Source: Marinifilum sp. D737 (GTDB taxonomy: Bacteria > Bacteroidota > Bacteroidia > Bacteroidales > Marinifilaceae). From it: DNA of 37,883 nucleotides. This document shows positions 17,714 through 25,940 of this stretch, in pieces. The position numbers and the translations under genes were made by a program. The number at the start of each line of letters is the position of its first letter. The first letter of the stretch is position 1. Location: NCBI RefSeq assembly GCF_026672275.1, contig NZ_JANQCD010000040.1:1-37883 (forward strand). Direction: 5' to 3'. Below the pieces are notes generated by a model that saw only the letters and a list, made by a program, of their open reading frames with translations, was not told the DNA's origin and did not search any database.

Positions 17714-18421
17714 TTAATTTCCTGCGTCAACAAATTTATAACCTACTCCTTTTACCGTTTGAATGTAATCATCTCCAATTTTCTCGCGAAGTTTTCTGAT
17801 GTGAACATCAATTGTTCTATCGCCAACAATGATTTTTTCACCCCAAATTGAAGAATAAATTTCATCGCGAGTAAAAACTTTTTGTGGACGAGATACCAAC
17901 AAAATCAACAATTCAAATTCTTTTCGTGGTAATGAGAATTCTTTTCCATCCTGGATAATTAAATATCTCTCACGATCAATTGAAATATTTCCAAAACTTA
18001 TTAATCCATTACTTGCATTTCCTCCTTCATCGGAAACTCTTCCCGATCTTTTTAGCAATGCTTTTACTCGGCTGATAAAAACTTTTGGTTTTATTGGTTT
18101 ATTAATATAGTCATCAGCTCCAGCTTCGAATCCAGCAATTTGAGAATAATCTTCTCCTCTAGCTGTTAGGAAAGAAATCAACACATCGGAAAACTCAGGA
18201 AGCGACCTTATTTTTTCACATGTTTCCATTCCATCCATTTCCGGCATCATCACATCCAAAATAATTAAATGTGGATGCAGTTTTTTTGCTTTTTCAATTG
18301 CCTCTCGACCATCTCCGGCAGTTGATACTTGAAATCCCTCTTTTTTAAGGTTATAACTTAGGAATTCCAGAATATCCGACTCATCGTCTACCAATAAAAT
18401 TTTGTAGTTACTACTTTCCAT
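17714..18421 (-). CDS. OmpR/PhoB-type response regulator
   Basis: 235-residue transcription factor: receiver domain (about 5-120) with phosphoacceptor D56 in 'HLIILDVMMPEMDG', acidic pocket 'VDDE' (11-14) and the conserved lysine in 'NKPIKP', then a winged-helix effector domain (about 135-232) with 'EFELLILLVSRPQKVFTRDEIYSSIWGE' and 'DRTIDVHIRKLREKIGDDYIQTVKGVGYKF'. It lies 24 bp downstream of the sensor kinase gene and is its evident partner. Overall the pair is closest to PhoR-PhoB. That match, together with the hexamer arrays upstream of the neighbouring TonB receptor, suggests phosphate control, but there are no pst or phoU genes in the window. Confidence 0.93.
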   Translation of the reverse strand: MESSNYKILLVDDESDILEFLSYNLKKEGFQVSTAGDGREAIEKAKKLHPHLIILDVMMPEMDGMETCEKIRSLPEFSDVLISFLTARGEDYSQIAGFEAGADDYINKPIKPKVFISRVKALLKRSGRVSDEGGNASNGLISFGNISIDRERYLIIQDGKEFSLPRKEFELLILLVSRPQKVFTRDEIYSSIWGEKIIVGDRTIDVHIRKLREKIGDDYIQTVKGVGYKFVDAGN

Positions 18422-18445
18422 TCGGTATTGGTTGTTTAGTTCTTA

Positions 18446-19483
18446 TTATTTTGATTTATCAAGTGAAAAAGTAAAACTAGTACCTTCGCCATAGGTACTA
18501 CTTACATTTATACTTTGATTGTGAGCATCAATAATATGCTTAACAATTGCAAGGCCTAAGCCCGATCCTCCCATATTTCGTGCTCTACTTTTATCTACTC
18601 GATAAAATCGTTCGAAAATACGAGGTAAATTATCCGATTCAATCCCGATACCATTGTCTCTTACTTCAATGAGCGCTTTATTATCCATACTCATCACTTC
18701 TATTGTAGTGGTACCTTTATCTTTTCCGTATTTTATCGAATTTACTATTAAATTGTTTAAAACCTGAAAGATTTCTTTCTTATCGGCGTAAACAAAATTT
18801 GGAGCATCAATGCGATGCTTAAACTGTAACTTTATTCCATTTTTCTTGGCTCGCATCTCCTGCATCTCCAGCACTTCATTTATTAGGTCACTAATATTAA
18901 ATCTTTCGTAAACAAGTTTAAGTTCTCCCGATTCCAATTTTGAGATGACCTCCAAATCTTTTACAATGGTGATCATCCTATTGATACTTTTTTCTGTTCT
19001 TTCAAGGTAATTCCTGTTAATGGATTTGTCTTCAAGCCCACCATCAAGTAATGTTAGTATATAACCTTGAATATTAAAAATTGGAGTTTTCAACTCGTGA
19101 GAAACATTGCCAATAAATTCTTTTCTAAATTTCTCCTGTTTCTTAAGCTGTGCTACCAATGATCCTCTTTGTTCACTCCATTCTCTAACTTCTTTTTCAG
19201 CTTCAACAAGTACATCCGTACTCTTCACTTTATCACTTAAATCTTTATCAATTATTTGAGTATCATGAATGGTTTTATACAATATTCGAACTTTAGAATA
19301 CAAAAATCGATTTACCAAAATCTTGCTAAGCTTGTAAATAATCCCTACTGATATAATGGCAAATAATATGATATAAGCAGGTTCGATTGGTAACCACAAG
19401 CCAATAGTACAAAAAATAAGCACAAGAGCTCCGGCTAAGAGACTTACAAATACACTAACCTTTGTTGAGGATATAATTTTCAT
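18446..19483 (-). CDS. PhoR-like sensor histidine kinase
   Basis: 345 residues with two membrane helices at about 8-30 and 35-55 and almost no periplasmic loop, a linker/coiled coil (60-120), HisKA with the phosphorylated histidine H129 in 'FIGNVSHELKTPIFNIQG', and a full HATPase_c domain: N-box 'QVLNNLIVNSIKYG', G1 'EVRDNGIGIE', F-box 'IFERFYRVDKSRARNMGGSGLGLAIVKHI'. The lack of a periplasmic sensor domain and the short size are as in many PhoR proteins that respond to the Pst/PhoU system. It is first in a two-gene operon with the response regulator. A -7 candidate (TAATTTTG on the minus strand, 19528-19535) lies about 45 bp before the start. Confidence 0.93.
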   Translation of the reverse strand: MKIISSTKVSVFVSLLAGALVLIFCTIGLWLPIEPAYIILFAIISVGIIYKLSKILVNRFLYSKVRILYKTIHDTQIIDKDLSDKVKSTDVLVEAEKEVREWSEQRGSLVAQLKKQEKFRKEFIGNVSHELKTPIFNIQGYILTLLDGGLEDKSINRNYLERTEKSINRMITIVKDLEVISKLESGELKLVYERFNISDLINEVLEMQEMRAKKNGIKLQFKHRIDAPNFVYADKKEIFQVLNNLIVNSIKYGKDKGTTTIEVMSMDNKALIEVRDNGIGIESDNLPRIFERFYRVDKSRARNMGGSGLGLAIVKHIIDAHNQSINVSSTYGEGTSFTFSLDKSK

Positions 19484-19527
19484 CTGTTTATAATTTTCTT
19501 TCCGCTATCAGGTAGAAGCCACATGAT

Positions 19528-19535
19528 CAAAATTA
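19528..19535 (-). promoter_or_regulatory. Putative -7 box of the kinase/regulator operon
   Basis: Minus-strand TAATTTTG matches TAnnTTTG. The start site would be near 19521, with a leader of about 38 nt. No clear -33 element, which is expected if the promoter is activator-dependent. Confidence 0.35.
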
Positions 19536-19906
19536 TCATTAGCGTTTGTGTTTAATAATTTTTTAATCATTCTCGTTTCATTTCTTTTCTAAACTCTCAT
19601 GAAAATACAGATTTCCAAGTAATTTATTGTTATCAATTAAGCGTATAAATCACACTTTTTAATATGCAGCAAATATTTAAATAAAAGTAGGATATTTTCT
19701 GAAATAGAAGTTAACTTTACGTTAATCTTATTGTATCTCAGAAGCTTAATTCTTAATTTTATCTTAACATTTCTTCAATAATTCTGTCATAACAATCCAC
19801 CAAAAGAGAATTGAAAAAAAATCAAAACACAATCCAATTTTTCACCAGGAATTATAAAATTGCCTTTGTGTAATATTTCCGTAACCTTTCCTTTACTAGT
19901 TTGTAA

Positions 19907-20032
19907 TTTACATCGTTTTACAATTGACTTACAGCTCATTTAAAAGGTAATTAAATAGCATAGTACATCCGTTTTAACTTTCTTTTCACACTCTATTTAC
20001 ATTTGACAAATGTCTTTAACCTCCTATTAACA
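19907..20032 (+). promoter_or_regulatory. Candidate PhoB/PhoP-type direct-repeat arrays upstream of the TonB receptor
   Basis: Hexamers on the plus strand: TTTACA 19907, TTTACA 19917, CTTACA 19928; TTAACT 19974, TTCACA 19985, TTTACA 19996; TTAACC 20016, TTAACA 20027. Within each group the spacing is 10, 11, then 11, 11, then 11 bp. The Bacillus PhoP box is TT(A/C/T)ACA repeated at about 11 bp, and E. coli PhoB also binds direct repeats at 11 bp. The last repeat ends 118 bp before the receptor start. Binding by the adjacent PhoB-like regulator is inference. Confidence 0.5.
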
Positions 20033-20149
20033 AAGCGAGCTTCTTTGATAATTTTTATTTAAAACCAGCTTATTATTCTGCTCATATATCATTCCTAACA
20101 TCGCAATGTGATTTGAAAGTAAAAATCGTATTGACTTATTAAGGAAAAA

Positions 20150-22876
20150 ATGACAAAACAAGTATTATTAGTTTTATTACTAACTCTTTCTACATTTGGT
20201 TTATATGCGCAAAAGGGAAGCATTACAGGAAATGTAAAGGATGGAAAAACCGGTGAGGCATTAATTGGAGCTTCGGTTTTCGTTGATGGAACTACTTTAG
20301 GAACAGTAACCGATTTCGATGGTAATTATACCATTCCTAATATCCCTGTTGGAACAGTAACCGTAAAATGTTCTTTTATTTCTTACGAAACCTCTTCAAA
20401 AGAAAATATCAACGTAAGCAAGGGAAATTCGCAAAGTGTTGATTTTGTATTAGGAGAATCAACCATTGCTCTTGAAGATGTTAAAGTAGTTGCCAAAGCA
20501 AACAGAGAATCAGAGGTAGTTCTTTTGATCGATCAGAAAAAATCTGTAGGCATCAAACAATCAATCGGTGCTCAGGAATTGGCTACTCAAGGTATATCAG
20601 ATGCATCTGCAGCTGCAACAAAAGTTAGCGGTGTTAGCAAACAAAACGATACAAAAGGGTTGAATGTTCGTGGATTGGGTGATCGTTACAATACAACTAC
20701 CCTAAATGGATTGCCTCTGCCATCTAACAATGCAGAGTTCAAAAATATCGATTTGGAGCTGTTCTCAACCGAGATCATTGAATTTATCGACATAGAAAAG
20801 GTTCCGGGGGCTCATTTGTATGGAGACTTTGCAGGTGCCAATGTAAATGTTGTATCAAAAATTCATAATGGAGATCCATTTTTGAAAATTGGTTTAAAAA
20901 CCGGCTACAACTCAAGTTTATCCGATGCTGACAAGTTTTATTTAGGTGATGGACCAGGCATGCTAGGTTTTGACAATTTCGATTATCAGAATAATTTGGA
21001 TGTTTATGACTTCGAAACCAACTGGAATCCTGAAGAAAAAACCGTTTATCCTTTTACAGATATTTCGGTTTCGGCAGGAAAAACATTCGAATTCGAGAAT
21101 TCTAAACTAAATACATTCGCAACAATTTCTTTTGATAATGAATATCAGTATAGCGATTTGTTGCAACGCCAGGTAAATGGTAGTGATTTCTTTCGAAGAG
21201 ATTTATCTGGAGAACAATACAAATACATGACCCAAACAACGGGAATGTTGAATGTAAATTACAATTGGAACTCCAACAACATTTATCTGAACTCAATGTT
21301 TCTGAATACTTCAGAGCAATCACTTAAAAACCTAAGAGGGTTTATTTTCGATTTGGCTGAAGAAGGTGGTTTTGTGAGAAGATCGGAATATGAACGCAAT
21401 ACAGTATTGGTCAACCAGATTTTAGGAGGGCACAAATTAAATCCTAAAATGAACTTGAAATGGGGTGTAGCTTACAACACGGTTAAAAACATTATTCCCG
21501 ATCGCCGACACAATACCATGGAAAATGGAACAGATAGCGAGAAGTTTTTTGCTACCAACGACCAGGCCAACAACAACCGCTATTTCCATGATTTGAAAGA
21601 GGATGATATTGCAGCGAACATTAGCTGGGATTATAAATTCGGAGAAGGTTTTGAAGATGTTGACTACAAAGGAAAACTTACTGTTGGCTACAATGGAAAA
21701 TTCAAAAATAGAAGTTTTGAATCAACTCAGTTCAACCATAAAATTATAACGAATCAACTTACCAATATCAACAATATCGATTCCTATTTTAACAATGAAA
21801 ATTTACAAAACGGGCTGTTCGATTTAAAGGTATTGTCAAGTAATTTTATCATTCTTTCAACCTACGACGGAGAACAAATTATTAATGCGGGTTTTGCAAA
21901 CTTAGAATATCATTTCAATTCAAGATTCGTTGCATTATTAGGCCTTCGTGCTGAAAATGTATATCAGGAAATTGAATACAATACCGTATTGGGAGAAGGA
22001 AAAGAGGATTTTACCGAATTTAAAGTGCTGCCCAGTTTGTCCTTGAAATACTCATTAAGTGCTAAGACCAATCTTCGATTTGCATCAGGTATCACATATA
22101 CTTTGCCTCAATTCAAAGAAACTGCCCCTTTTATTTTCGAGGGAATCACAGATGTATCTATAGGTAATCCTTATATCGAACCATCTACCAATTACAATGG
22201 CGAATTGAAATGGGAATACTTCCCAAAACCAAGTGAATTGTTATCGGTAGCAGTATTTGGAAAATACATCTCGAATCCAATAAACCGATTTGTAAGAGCA
22301 TCGGCCGGAAACGAATTCACATTTGGTAATACAGGCGATTGGGCCTATGTATATGGTCTTGAATTTGAAACTAAGAAAAACATCTGGACCAAGAGTGGCG
22401 AAAACTCTTCAAAAAAATTATATGCTTCATTCAACTTTACTGTTATGGATACCAAACAAGAGCTAGATGCAGAAAAGTTAAAGGAAGAAACGGAAGGCAG
22501 GTATACTGCCAACTTTAATAAAGAAGAAGAAGATTTACAAGGATCAGCATCTTTTATAGCCAACACCAATCTGAATTATAAATACTCTTGGAAAGATGGA
22601 CAAAATTCCATCACCTCTTCTTTGGTATACCGATACGAATCGGAAAGAATGTACCTAATTGGGTATTCAAGTTTAGGAAATCAAGTAGATGATGAGCTTC
22701 ACAATTTAGATTTTGTCTTAAAATCGAAATTCAACAATTGGGGATTAAGTTTCTTAGCAAAAAATCTTCTTGATCAAGACATTGAAAGATTTCAAAAAAA
22801 TGAAACTCAAGATTGGTTGGTTAAATCCTATAAAAAAGGAATCAAGTTCAGTTTAGGTTTATCCTACACTTTTTAA
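20150..22876 (+). CDS. TonB-dependent outer-membrane receptor with N-terminal CarboxypepD_reg domain
   Basis: 908-residue outer-membrane transporter. Signal peptide about 1-20 (ending 'LYAQ'); CarboxypepD_reg beta-sandwich about 24-105 ('ITGNVKDGKTGEALIGASVFVDGTTLGTVTDFDGNYTIPNIP'); plug domain about 120-230 ('GVSKQNDTKGLNVRGLGDRYNTTTLNGLPLP' and 'FIDIEKVPGAHLYGDFAGANVNVVSK'); then a 22-strand-type barrel ending in 'GIKFSLGLSYTF' with the expected C-terminal Phe. It is not a SusC of the long 1000-residue type, and no SusD follows. The next gene, 41 bp downstream, encodes a surface-type lipoprotein, so the two probably act together. The ligand is unknown; the neighbouring PhoR/PhoB-like pair and repeat arrays suggest a phosphorus source, which is inference. 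Confidence 0.93.
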   Translation: MTKQVLLVLLLTLSTFGLYAQKGSITGNVKDGKTGEALIGASVFVDGTTLGTVTDFDGNYTIPNIPVGTVTVKCSFISYETSSKENINVSKGNSQSVDFVLGESTIALEDVKVVAKANRESEVVLLIDQKKSVGIKQSIGAQELATQGISDASAAATKVSGVSKQNDTKGLNVRGLGDRYNTTTLNGLPLPSNNAEFKNIDLELFSTEIIEFIDIEKVPGAHLYGDFAGANVNVVSKIHNGDPFLKIGLKTGYNSSLSDADKFYLGDGPGMLGFDNFDYQNNLDVYDFETNWNPEEKTVYPFTDISVSAGKTFEFENSKLNTFATISFDNEYQYSDLLQRQVNGSDFFRRDLSGEQYKYMTQTTGMLNVNYNWNSNNIYLNSMFLNTSEQSLKNLRGFIFDLAEEGGFVRRSEYERNTVLVNQILGGHKLNPKMNLKWGVAYNTVKNIIPDRRHNTMENGTDSEKFFATNDQANNNRYFHDLKEDDIAANISWDYKFGEGFEDVDYKGKLTVGYNGKFKNRSFESTQFNHKIITNQLTNINNIDSYFNNENLQNGLFDLKVLSSNFIILSTYDGEQIINAGFANLEYHFNSRFVALLGLRAENVYQEIEYNTVLGEGKEDFTEFKVLPSLSLKYSLSAKTNLRFASGITYTLPQFKETAPFIFEGITDVSIGNPYIEPSTNYNGELKWEYFPKPSELLSVAVFGKYISNPINRFVRASAGNEFTFGNTGDWAYVYGLEFETKKNIWTKSGENSSKKLYASFNFTVMDTKQELDAEKLKEETEGRYTANFNKEEEDLQGSASFIANTNLNYKYSWKDGQNSITSSLVYRYESERMYLIGYSSLGNQVDDELHNLDFVLKSKFNNWGLSFLAKNLLDQDIERFQKNETQDWLVKSYKKGIKFSLGLSYTF

Positions 22877-22917
22877 ATAGTAAACAACTTCATTTTATAA
22901 TTTAATTTTTAAAAACG

Positions 22918-25170
22918 ATGAAAAAATTATTATTAGCAATGCTAGCTATATCTGTAATAACTTTCTCCAGTTGTTCAGATAGTGATGATCTAATTCCAAC
23001 TCCATATCCTACTCCGGATGGCAAGTTTGATCCAACCAATTTAAAAGGTGAGATTAAAGATGGTGAAGAATACAAAATGGATGCGAGTAAAACTTACAAG
23101 CTAACAGGAGCATTGGTAGTACAATCGGGTGGTAAATTAACAATTCCTGCAGGAACTAGAATTGAAGCTACTTCGCCTACTACTAACGATGCAGATGTTC
23201 GTTATATAGCTGTTGCTCAAGGTGGAAAAATTTATATCAATGGTTCTGCTACAGCTCCGGTTGTAATGACTGCCGATAAAAAAGAAGCAGAAGCCTGGGG
23301 TGGTTTAGTAGTGTGTGGTAAAGCTCCAACAAATAAAGCAGATGCAGGTAGTGCTGGTGCCGAAGTTTCTGGTTTATCATATGGAGGTAACGAAGTAAAT
23401 GATAATTCAGGTGTAATTGAATATTTACGTTTAGAATATACAGGTTACAAATACACAAATGAAAAAGAATTCAACGGTCTGTCTCTTTTTGGTGTTGGTG
23501 CTGGTACTATAGTAGACTACGTTGTTTCATACAAAGGTGGTGATGATGGTATCGAATTCTTTGGTGGATCTGTAAATGCATCTCACCTTGTTTCTGTTGA
23601 TAGTGGTGATGATGGAATTGACTTTGCTGATGGATGGTCGGGTACAGGTGAGCATTGGATTGCATTAAATTCTGCAAAATCAGGTATCGAAGGATCAAAC
23701 AATGGTGATAATGGTGCAGCTACACCAATGACTGATGCTACATTAAAAAACATTACCATATATGGTATGGGCGAAAAACCATTCTTCTTGAAAGAAGGTG
23801 CAGGTAAGCAAAACATCAACAATATTGTAGTTGGAGGCTTGGCAGCTGAAAAAACTCAGGCATTTTTCTACACTTCAGACGATGATACTGATGCTGCAGC
23901 AAGAATTAATGCGAGTGACATTGTGATCACAAATGTAAATTTTGTGGATATGAAGTCAGGCCAAACTAAAGCTGTTGATGGATTAACAGTTACAGAAAAT
24001 GTTGAAGCCATAGGCGCTGGTAATGGTATTAACAAACCAGATTGGATGCCAGATGCATTAAATACCATTGATGGTTCTACTACCGTATTTGGTGACCCTG
24101 TTGTTGCTGAAGTAGCTTTTGAAGGTGATATCACAACTGATATTACTTTAGATGCAAACAACAAATACAAATTAACTGGTGCTGTTGTTGTTAAAGATGG
24201 TGCTAGTTTAACCATTCCTGCCGGAACTGTTATTATTGCAACTGATGTAACTGCTGAAGATACCGATGTTCGCTACATTGCTGTTGCCCAAGGTGGACAA
24301 ATTTTTGTAAATGGTACTGCTGATAAACCTGTTGTTATGACAGCAGAAACTGAAGAAGCAGAATCGTGGGGAGGTTTAGTTCTTTGTGGTAAAGCTCCTA
24401 CAAACAAAGCAGATGCAGGTAGTGCTGGTGCCGAAGTTTCTGGTTTATCCTATGGTGGAGATGTAGCAGATGATAATTCAGGTAGTATTTCTTATCTACG
24501 TTTAGAGTACACAGGTTACAAGTATACAAACGAAAAAGAATTCAACGGCCTTTCTCTTTTCGGTGTTGGTTCAGGTACTAAAATCGAGTATATCGTTTCA
24601 TACAAAGGTGGTGATGATGGTATTGAATTCTTTGGCGGAACTGTAAATGCATCATATATCCTTTCATACGAAAGTGGCGACGATGGTATCGACTTTGCTG
24701 ATGGATGGTCGGGAACAGGTGAATACTGGATGGCTTTAAATTCTGCTAAATCAGGAATTGAAGGATCGAACAATGGTGATAACGGAGCAGCTACTCCTAT
24801 GACCAATGCTACTTTGAAAAAACTAACTGTTTATGGCATGGGTGAAAAACCATTCTTCTTAAAAGAAGGTGCGGGCAAGCAAAACATTGATGATATTGTA
24901 ATTGGTGGTTTAGCTGACAATAAGGCTCAGGCTTACTTTTATACTTCATCAAGCGATATCGATGCAGCAGCAAGAATTACTGCTGGCGACATTGTTATTA
25001 CCAATGCTAAGTTTATTGATATGGGAACTGGCAATACTGTAAAAGCAGTTGATGGTTTAACAATTACTGAAAACGAAAATGCAAGTGGTGCCGGTAATGG
25101 AAAAGGCAAGCCAAACTGGTTATCTGATGCTTTAAATACATCGTATAACGGAACAACAATTGTTCAATAA
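22918..25170 (+). CDS. Lipoprotein with two tandem right-handed beta-helix-like domains
   Basis: 750 residues. A lipoprotein signal peptide with C19 ('ITFSSC') is followed by an acidic/Pro linker, then two copies of a roughly 350-residue domain with an exact period of 357 residues (1071 bp). Both copies contain 'YKLTGA(L/V)VV', 'LTIPAGT', 'DVRYIAVAQGG', 'KAPTNKADAGSAGAEVSGLSYGG', 'GGDDGIEFFGG', 'DDGIDFADGWSGTGE' and 'GEKPFFLKEGAGKQNI'. Short regular G/D-rich turns and V/I strands suggest a parallel beta-helix; the DDGI(E/D)F turns could bind metal. At DNA level a 40-nt stretch at 23341 and 24412 is identical, so the duplication is recent or kept alike by conversion. Such proteins are sometimes misnamed 'multidrug transporter' in databases; there is no TM segment. 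It is paired with the TonB receptor and likely sits on the outer-membrane surface as a binding or enzyme partner. Confidence 0.85.
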   Translation: MKKLLLAMLAISVITFSSCSDSDDLIPTPYPTPDGKFDPTNLKGEIKDGEEYKMDASKTYKLTGALVVQSGGKLTIPAGTRIEATSPTTNDADVRYIAVAQGGKIYINGSATAPVVMTADKKEAEAWGGLVVCGKAPTNKADAGSAGAEVSGLSYGGNEVNDNSGVIEYLRLEYTGYKYTNEKEFNGLSLFGVGAGTIVDYVVSYKGGDDGIEFFGGSVNASHLVSVDSGDDGIDFADGWSGTGEHWIALNSAKSGIEGSNNGDNGAATPMTDATLKNITIYGMGEKPFFLKEGAGKQNINNIVVGGLAAEKTQAFFYTSDDDTDAAARINASDIVITNVNFVDMKSGQTKAVDGLTVTENVEAIGAGNGINKPDWMPDALNTIDGSTTVFGDPVVAEVAFEGDITTDITLDANNKYKLTGAVVVKDGASLTIPAGTVIIATDVTAEDTDVRYIAVAQGGQIFVNGTADKPVVMTAETEEAESWGGLVLCGKAPTNKADAGSAGAEVSGLSYGGDVADDNSGSISYLRLEYTGYKYTNEKEFNGLSLFGVGSGTKIEYIVSYKGGDDGIEFFGGTVNASYILSYESGDDGIDFADGWSGTGEYWMALNSAKSGIEGSNNGDNGAATPMTNATLKKLTVYGMGEKPFFLKEGAGKQNIDDIVIGGLADNKAQAYFYTSSSDIDAAARITAGDIVITNAKFIDMGTGNTVKAVDGLTITENENASGAGNGKGKPNWLSDALNTSYNGTTIVQ

Positions 25171-25215
25171 TTCCTATTTTTTTTGAATAATTCAGAAATC
25201 AATAATAATATAAAG

Positions 25216-25246
25216 AAAGCAGGCTCAAATGGGTCTGCTTTTTTAT
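25216..25246 (+). terminator. Terminator of the TonB-receptor/lipoprotein operon
   Basis: AAAGCAGGCTC (25216-25226), loop AAAT, GGGTCTGCTTT (25231-25241), an 11-bp stem with two G-T wobbles, then TTTTTA. Confidence 0.88.
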
Positions 25247-25333
25247 ACGATGTAATTAAACCATCCATTATTGTATGATTTTCCCATTTTACCAATGTTC
25301 TGGCTTACGAGGGGTAGTATGAAAATCCGAAAG

Positions 25334-25726
25334 CTATTTCTCAACTTCCATTTTTAATTCTTTCCAATAATCCAATCCATCCTCCAAAGAACAAACCTTA
25401 ATTTTATATTTTTTAAATAGCATTTTACCTGCAGCAATACTTCTCTCTCCATATTTACAGTAGAGTAAATAAGTCTTCCTCTCTCCCAACGAATCGATAA
25501 TCTGATACAATTTATCTGATGTTTCAGCTAAAATAGCTCCCTCAATATGTCCCTTTTTAAAATCCTTTTTTAATCGAACATCAATTACTACAGCTTGTGG
25601 GTTTAACTTGGCAACTCTTAAAAATTGTTTTGGACTTAATACCTGAACCGTATCAACTTGTGCAAATACATTCTGATTTACAATTAGCGTAAAAAATACG
25701 AACAGTGCTATTTTTAAATACTTCAT
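25334..25726 (-). CDS. Periplasmic single-domain rhodanese-like protein
   Basis: 130 residues: signal peptide about 1-22 (ending 'NVFA'), then one rhodanese domain. The active-site cysteine is present at C90 in 'LLYCKYGERSIAAG', so a persulfide-carrying activity is possible. 'VVIDVRLKKDFKKGHIEGAI' is the CH2A-like 'DVR...F..GHI.GA' signature. The loop C-K-Y-G-E-R-S differs from the classic C-R-x-G-x-R of sulfurtransferases by only one residue. Substrate (thiosulfate, polysulfide) unknown. It lies downstream of hemW on the same strand but 214 bp away, with 9-mer repeats between, so probably a separate unit. Confidence 0.9.
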   Translation of the reverse strand: MKYLKIALFVFFTLIVNQNVFAQVDTVQVLSPKQFLRVAKLNPQAVVIDVRLKKDFKKGHIEGAILAETSDKLYQIIDSLGERKTYLLYCKYGERSIAAGKMLFKKYKIKVCSLEDGLDYWKELKMEVEK

Positions 25727-25855
25727 ATTTTAAATTCTATGTGATTTTTAGTGGATGAGTTACTAAATAGAACTTAAAGTAAAAATGTATGGTATTACTC
25801 ATTTAAACTTCCATTTAATAAACTGATTAAAAACAAAAATATTATCGCACTAATA

Positions 25856-25891
25856 CTTTAAGTACTCCAAGTATTCTAAGTACTTTAGGCA
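25856..25891. repeat. Four imperfect tandem 9-mers
   Basis: CTTTAAGTA, CTCCAAGTA, TTCTAAGTA, CTTTAGGCA follow one another without gaps between the rhodanese and hemW genes. The consensus is CTYTAAGTA. This looks like a degenerate intergenic microrepeat. I can assign no function. Confidence 0.6.
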
Positions 25892-25940
25892 CTTCTTTAG
25901 AATTCCACATTAATTCATACAGCACCATATTATTTATTCG

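Larger units (their letters stand above)
19484..20149. other. 666 bp divergent control region between sensor-kinase and TonB-receptor genes
   Basis: No ORF. Near the kinase lies the -7 candidate at 19528. Nearer the receptor (19907-20032) lie several TTNACA-type hexamers spaced mostly 11 bp apart, listed separately. Further TTAAC/TTAAT pairs 11 bp apart occur at 19711/19722 and 19753/19764, and a CTGTCATAACA sequence, reminiscent of half an enterobacterial Pho box, at about 19784. AT richness makes single hits unreliable; the spacing is the signal. Confidence 0.5.

Noticed and set aside
19784-19801. CTGTCATAACA as an E. coli-type Pho box
   Set aside because: Only one half-site matches; the second CTGTCA 11 bp later is missing.
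23249-24806. Several minus-strand ORFs across the repeat lipoprotein
   Set aside because: They recur at the same repeat positions because the sense gene is duplicated; translations are low-complexity shadows.
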